Source of the DNA: Fragilariopsis cylindrus CCMP1102
Lineage: Eukaryota; Bacillariophyta; Bacillariophyceae; Bacillariales; Bacillariaceae
Reading direction: 5' to 3'
Assembly: GCA_900095095.1 (NCBI GenBank)
Contig: FMBT01000315.1
Coordinates: forward strand, 405,467 to 469,466
Length of the DNA: 64,000 nucleotides
The first letter of the stretch is position 1, and the number at the start of each line of letters is the position of its first letter. Made by a program: the position numbers and the translations under genes. Positions 58,360 through 64,000 of the stretch are shown here, piece by piece. The notes under the pieces are model-generated. The model made no database searches. It was given only the letters and a program-made list of their open reading frames with translations, and was not told where the DNA came from.

Positions 58360-59940
58360 ATATGTATAATGGTTGTAAGAATGCTGTCAAATGGGCTGTT
58401 GAAGCAAGCACAGCGAGCGATTGAGCGAGAAGATGAGATGAAACGAATAATGGCATGGCATGGCAGTCCGTGCATGCTAAGTAAAAAAGAAAAAATAGAC
58501 CAAAAAAAGAAGAAGAGGCACAGATATCCACCGTGCGTGTCATGTCGCATACATGATTATTATTACTAATGAATGATTGACAAGCGACGACGACGATAAA
58601 CAAACAAACAAACAAACAAAACAAAGATGATATAAATATTTACATACATATGAAAAAAAGAAAAAGATAAAAAAATGAGTACGAATACAATTTGTACAGC
58701 AAAAACAATGAACAATCTATATATGAATAACTAGCGTGATCATTAAAAAGAATTAAGAATATGGTCTAAAAAAGATACTACTAATACAATTGAAGTACGG
58801 TATCTTCGTTTGTTTAGTCGTTAGTTAGTTCGTTTCATCGAATGATCGGTACCTAGTAGTACTGTATGCGATTTTTTCGTTTCTTTATTCTTGTTCTTTA
58901 TGTCATAAGACTATAATATAATACATACCGGTGGTAGGCAGGTAGGAAGGTATCTACAAAGGTTTTGCTACTCAATGTCATTTCAATTATAGATAGATTA
59001 ACAGAACATTTTTCTTTTAAACCACATGGACTATACTACTGGCTACTATTAATGCACATACGGTATTTGATGTGTAGTACATACAATTGGTTTGGTGCAC
59101 AGTATCTAAATGGATAACATTTCAGTCAAAGGTGTAAGTGGGCTGCAGCTAAGGTCGGCAGCACGTACTGTAATCCATCAAACCATCATCATTTCCTTGT
59201 ATCATTGCTTGCTTGATTGACCTCATGCTTTTTCAGCAGAACCACTAAAGGCATATCTTATATAGATTCAGCAAATATATAAAGGAACAGCACACCTGGA
59301 TTGGCAATGAATGAATCAAAACAGTTCTTCACACTTGAAGGTGGCAAAGGATGTGGCGCAGCCTAGGACATGGGAAATGGTCCAATTGGGGGGGGGGGGG
59401 GGGTATGTGACCTAGTACACACTCAAAAGGATGAATGATCCCAAAGTAAGCACATGTGGTTGACCATATATACCAAAGGGAATATAAACTTGTTGAGCTA
59501 TGGGCAGGACCATGCTGATGTGGGGGCTAAAGGGGAATAACCTGTTCTGGGGCCTAAATGACCCATTTGGGGGCTTAGCATACCCTGACACCTTCCTAAC
59601 CTCCCTACAGCCCTAAGCAATGGTTGGACCTTGTACTCATAGGTATATTGTTGAGCTCCATATAATCTTTCAAGGTTATTAGGTCTATACTGATGGTGCA
59701 TCACGGCCTTGATTACACGCACTTGATACTTAGAGAAATTGTGTGATTTAATAGCTGTGGGTTTTGACCCATTACACCCCAAATATATGTATGGTTACCT
59801 AGAGCAATGATATAGTCCAAAACTTTTATGAGTTAGGTTGATGTCTAGCTGTTTATTTGAGACTCAGCATACCTGGTATGGGCGCCATTATGAGCTATTT
59901 TATATGTCTATTCTATTGTTCCCAACTGCCCCCACCCCAC
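58360..59940. other. Repeat-rich, gene-poor region, first part
   Basis: No supported gene. A (caaa)n tetramer run lies at about 58600-58620 and a 16-base poly-G at 59388-59403. The minus-strand ORF at 59498-59782 (94 codons) has no recognisable domain. Confidence 0.45.
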
Positions 59941-59949
59941 CATACAACC

Positions 59950-60700
59950 AATATGGCAAATGTTCCAAATATTGTTGGTGTATTTTGACCATATATACAT
60001 ATGGAAGGTATCTGGGTGTTCGAACCATGGTCCAATTCTTTTTTTAATGTTGTGGCAGCATATTTTAAATTTGAATGATACTTTACTTTTGGGCATGGAA
60101 TATACATGATGACATGTTGGCCAAAATGCAATGTTTGTGTTCTGGAGGCAAGAATAAGGTAAGTATGAGGGATCATGACGCTTGGTCCATTCCCTATGGG
60201 TATGAGATGGATGACTGGGTGGTATTTTAGTGCACCATGCTGGTTCTAGAACCTAAGGAGAAGTTATTCGTCTTATTATTTAAAGTTGGTTCATATTCCA
60301 ATAACCAAACTCCACTGGAGAATTTGTGAGATAACTAGAACCTAAGGAGAAGTTATTCATCTTATTATTCGAAGTTGTCCAAGTATTGTTGGTGTATGGA
60401 AGGTATCTGGGTGTTCGAATCATGGTCCAATTCCTTTATGATGTTGTGGCAGCCTATTTATTTCTGAATGATACTTTTGGCCAAAATGCAATGTTTGTGT
60501 TGTTTGTGTTCTGGAGGTTAGAATAGGGTAAGTATGAGGGGTCATGACCCTTGGTTCATCCCCTATGGGTATGGGATGGGTGAATGGGTGGTATTTGGTG
60601 CTCTATGCTGGTTCTAGAACCTAAAAAGAAGTTATACATCCTATCATTCAAAGTTGTTTAGTATTCCAATAACCAAACTCCACTGGAGAATTTATGAGAT
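59950..60700. repeat. Diverged direct duplication of about 350-400 bp
   Basis: Blocks at about 59965-60330 and about 60370-60690 share long phrases in the same order: tatctgggtgttcgaa.catgg, ttggccaaaatgcaatgttt, ctatgggtatg.gatgg, ggttctagaacctaa and aataaccaaactccactgg. Copies differ by many substitutions and small indels, so the duplication is old. Confidence 0.75.
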
Positions 60701-60759
60701 ACAAATGATACCAGTCAGCAGAATTACTTTAGTCAAGTGATGAAGAACCACCAGGGATG

Positions 60760-61830
60760 GTAGGAGGGAAACACAATGTTCTAGTACAATATGTGAATGT
60801 TTGTGCACCCAACCCATCTGGTATTGTTGTCTGCAATCCTTTCAAATGAGATATTTTGTGTTCATTTCTGATCCAAATTTCATGTTTTTTTTCTGTGCCT
60901 GCCATAACAGCGTAATGCATTTTATTCCACAACCAAAATGAGATAAAAGTAGTAGGAGGCAAACACAATGTTCTAGTACAATATGTGAATGTTTGTGCAC
61001 CCAACCCATCTGGTATTGTTGTCTGCAATCCTTTCAAATGAGATATTTTGTGTTCATTTCTGATCCAAAATTCATGTTTTTTTCTGTGTGCCTGCCACAA
61101 AAGCGAAATCAATTTTATTCCTCAACCACAGGGAGATAAAGTAGTAGGAGGCAAACACAATGTTCTAGTACACTCTGTGGATGCTAGTGCACCTGATCCA
61201 TCTGGTATTGTTGTCTGCAATCCTTTCAAATGAGATATTTTGTGTTCATTTCCGATCCAAAATTCATGTTTTTTTCTGTGTGCCTGCCACAAAAGCGAAA
61301 TCAATTTTATTCCTCAACCACAGGGAGATAAAAGTAGTGGGAGGCAAACACAATGTTCTAGTACACTCTGTGGATGCTAGTGCACCTGATCCATCTGGTA
61401 TTGTTGTCTGCAATCCTTTCAAACAAGATATTTTGTGTTCATTTCTGATCCAAATTCATGTTTTTTTCTGTGTGCCTGCCACAAAAGCGAAATGCATTTT
61501 ATTCCACAACCAAAATGAGATAAAAGTAGTAGGAGGCAAACACAATGTTCTAGTACAATATGTGAATGTTTGTGCACCCAACCCATCTGGTATTGTTGTC
61601 TGCAATCCTTTCAAATGAGATATTTTGTGGTTCATTTTGATCAAAAATCTTGTTTTTTGTGTGCCTGCCTACCACAACAGTGATAAAATTTTTATTCCAC
61701 ACACACAGGGACAGAAAAGTTGTAGGAGGCAAACACAATGTACTAATACACTATGTGGATGTTATTGCACCCAACCCATCCGGTATTGTCCTTTGCAACA
61801 CTTTCAAATGAGATATTTTGTTGTGTGTAC
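60760..61830. repeat. Tandem array, six copies of a 192-bp unit
   Basis: Units begin at gtaggagg(c)aaacacaatg at 60760, 60952, 61144, 61337, 61529 and 61722, a period of 192-193 bases. Each copy holds the phrases aacacaatgttctagta and ttgtctgcaatcctttcaaa. On the plus strand a 31-codon block (VVGGKHNVLV...SGIVVCNPFK) stays open in nearly every copy. Copies 3 and 4 form one subtype (HSVDASAPDPSG); 1, 2 and 5 another (QYVNVCAPNPSG); 6 is most diverged. This is a minisatellite or satellite, or the remnant of a repeated coding exon. Confidence 0.85.
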
Positions 61831-62891
61831 ACATACAGTTTTAATCCCGAAAATGTGTGCTGTGTGTGAGCCTACATTGTGAGATACCTGTAGGCTTACA
61901 GGACCAAAGAATATAACAGTTCTCCATCTAACAGGTAAAATACAAACTTCATAGTTTAATTATCCAAAAAATGACTCTTTAGGTGTATATATTTGATGCT
62001 AAAGTTGTTATTATACTACAATAACAAATACTAGTAAAACCTTCGGCATGAGAATTCATTTGGGGCCATTTTCCCCCAACACATTTTGCGTCCCCAAATA
62101 TATTTTATTTTCTTGGCCCCCTCTATGCTAATTTGGGGGGATTATTTAATTATAACTAGTTCCACTTTTATGGATATTTAAAAAACAATTAATTAAAAAC
62201 ACTCGTTCTTAGGAACAAATTGAAAAGTGAATGTGTGTTGCCTGTGCTGTATGCCCTCCGATTAGTAAATAAAATATTATATGTCGGTTCATTCATGACT
62301 CGATTCATTCGTGATTCATTTATCAGAGGATTAGTATTAGTATTAGTACAATAGTATGTATGTATGTATGTATGTATGTATGTATGAGTAGCTACCCCCA
62401 TACCAGTATTGTTGTATCAATCCCATGCCCTCTGCTTGCTTAATTCTTCGACACGTCATCTGATCAATAAGGCATCAACACGTGAAGAAAGAAAAGAAAA
62501 AAATCTACGTGCGTCGCATGCATGCAACACCCACTACTAAATTCAGAGCGGAGAAAAAAGCAGAAAAGCAAAAGAACAGAGAAAGAACATAAGACAGATT
62601 GCAACCCTCATTTTTTTACAAGAGAAAAGAAAAGTGCGAACGAGACTAGCCAATCACAAAAATCACAACACGTAAGAATAGAAACATTCAACATCATCAG
62701 ATCTCTCTGATCCTGATCTGAACACTAAAAATCACAAACAAAGTATCGGCAGCACATACTCTACTGTATCACAGTACTACCACCGTAGACTAGCCTAGAT
62801 TAGCTTTACTCTTCGTGTTCATTCACAAACAGAACAGAACAAAAAATAGACAGCCTTACAAGTACAGTACAGAAGATAGACAGAGAGAGAG

Positions 62892-62928
<37 letters not shown>

Positions 62929-63012
62929 CATCAAATCAATCATATTCGAAAATAACATCTGACAAAATAAAATAGATGATAGGAACTTTATCAAATAAAA
63001 CAAATTCAAATA
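61831..63012. other. Gene-poor region, last part
   Basis: Contains (tatg)n at about 62353-62385 and (CA)n/(GA)n at about 62883-62930, the latter in the probable 5' region of the next gene. No gene seen. Confidence 0.45.
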
Positions 63013-64000
63013 ATGAGGATGATATCAACTACTGCAATAATACCGAATAAAAAAATGATATATAGAACGCAAGCATTCATATTGATGCTCTTCTTATTGG
63101 GAAGCAGTAGTGTTATTGTTGAGGTTGAATCTTTCATAGGTAGTAGTAGTATTCCTACGACGACAATGACGAGAAGAAGAAGAAGAATGCAACAGACAAG
63201 CTCGACGACAATGACAGCTAATACTAGTACTACTACTACTACAATTTTATATTCCAATAATGACAACAATGATAACAGCAAGGACAATCCGAAGCCTTTT
63301 TTTACGACGGAAGCGAAAACAACTGCTGCTCAAACAACTTCTACTACTGTGACAGACAACGATGATTCTGCTGACTCTTTGATGATAACGGAATCGACGA
63401 CGACAACAGCGACGACAACAGCTCAATTTGGGGAAGTTATGCCACTTCGAAAACCATCATCATCCACAACAACAACAACAACATCGACGGCACAATTTGG
63501 TGAAGTTATGTCACTTCGAAATAAACCATCAACAAAAGAAGAAGTAGAAAAAGTAGAATCATCAGCTTTTGTGTCCTTAGCGTCATCAAATACAGCCACT
63601 GCTGCTGCAGTTATTGATGATACTGTCTTAATTCAACAAAGAAGAAAAAGAAATATGACAGTGGCACTATTATCCATTATATAGCCATTAGTAATTATAG
63701 TTACCAATGGACACATCCGTCACACCCATCCAATTATTATTTACTATGGAAAAATCCTCCTCCTCGATACATAATATTGGTAGAAATAATAACCAACGGT
63801 GATTGATTTTTGGGCACCATGGTACGTTTGTATTACGTTCAATTTCAAGTTCGCGGCATATGTAGTTGTGTTTCAGTGCTGTTTGTTTTTTGTTTTGTTT
63901 GTTTGCTTGCTTGCGAAATGAAGAAAGACAAAACGACAGTCAGTCCCGTTTTTTCTTTCAATTTTTTTGTTTACTTACCTTCGACCCGGACAAAATTCAC
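63013..64000 (+). CDS. Thioredoxin-domain protein, N-terminal part (HCF164-like?), cut by window edge
   Basis: The ATG at 63013 gives a signal peptide (FILMLFLLGSSSVIVEVESF) with a Phe near the predicted cleavage site, fitting plastid import. A Thr/Ser/Asn region contains two copies of AQFGEVM-LR. After VALLSII the frame shows TAG (63682), but another frame reads ISNYSYQWTHPSHP, then LLFTMEKSSSSIHNIG and finally VIDFWAPW at 63810-63831, where a GT donor (gtacgt) cuts the Trp codon. This is the strand before a thioredoxin W-C-x-x-C site, which would lie in the next exon beyond the window. At least three one-base breaks are needed (63680-63815). The anchored thioredoxin with this N-terminus resembles HCF164 of thylakoids; that name is inference. 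Confidence 0.55.

Noticed and set aside
59498-59782. Minus-strand ORF of 94 codons as a transposon protein
   Set aside because: No integrase, reverse transcriptase or transposase motif is visible; the region is repetitive but non-coding as far as I can see.
60760-61830. Tandem array as a CRISPR
   Set aside because: The repeat unit is 192 bp with no spacers, in a eukaryotic nuclear context.

Overview
The window is nuclear DNA of a diatom (stramenopile alga). The clearest evidence is a fucoxanthin-chlorophyll a/c light-harvesting protein with a signal peptide and an FAP-type plastid-targeting motif. Supporting evidence includes an SPX-MFS phosphate transporter, two genes with the diatom domain DUF6824, proteins full of Asn/Ser/Gln/Asp runs, AT-rich codon use, and short GT-AG introns of about 50-480 bp. 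The genus cannot be decided from sequence alone. There is no prokaryotic, organellar or viral stretch, and no tRNA, rRNA or CRISPR array that I can support.

Layout. 0.5-3.8 kb (-): a multi-exon pentameric ligand-gated (Cys-loop type) ion channel, the most striking gene here. 4.4-6.8 kb (+): GT14-like glycosyltransferase. 7.5-9.5 kb (+): amino-acid/auxin-permease-type transporter. 10.0-11.4 kb (-): plastid-targeted membrane protein. 12.0-12.7 kb (+): FCP antenna protein. 13.6-14.8 kb (+): Gln-rich DUF6824 protein. 14.9-16.2 kb (-): membrane RING protein. 16.8-17.2 kb (+): acidic low-complexity ORF. 18.0-19.5 kb (+): OCH1-like GT32. 19.6-23.3 kb (-): SPX-MFS transporter. 23.3-27.1 kb is gene-poor. 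27.1-28.4 kb (-): ankyrin-like protein. 29.5-30.8 kb (-): Cys-rich putative zinc-binding protein. 31.6-33.6 kb (+): large type II membrane protein, glycosyltransferase-like. 35.0-36.2 kb (+): multipass membrane protein. 37.9-38.6 kb (+): secreted/GPI-like protein. 39.1-39.7 kb (-): DoxX-like membrane protein. 40.6-41.2 kb (+): small, possibly mitochondrial protein. 41.4-43.6 kb (-): LRR protein. 44.4-45.9 kb (+): GT17-like glycosyltransferase with frameshifts. 46.1-46.8 kb (+): broken ankyrin-like copy. 47.3-50.1 kb (-): CRAL-TRIO-like protein with a C-terminal DUF6824 domain. 51.2-52.3 kb (-): Mpv17/PMP22 protein. 53.1-55.6 kb (+): sulfotransferase. 55.7-56.1 kb: a MITE with long terminal inverted repeats and a TA duplication. 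56.8-58.4 kb (+): heavily frameshifted GT-B-like gene. 58.4-63.0 kb: repeat-rich, with a 192-bp tandem array. 63.0 kb to the edge (+): thioredoxin-domain protein cut by the window end.

There is no operon-like pathway. Genes are on both strands and mostly independent. A theme is secretory-pathway glycan modification (GT14-like, GT32, GT17-like, a GT-like type II protein, a sulfotransferase), which fits a diatom's glycoprotein and polysaccharide coat. A technical theme is that many otherwise intact reading frames are broken by one missing base, usually in a homopolymer, and these breaks are densest at 57.0-58.0 kb. This looks more like consensus error than decay, so gene models there should be treated with care.
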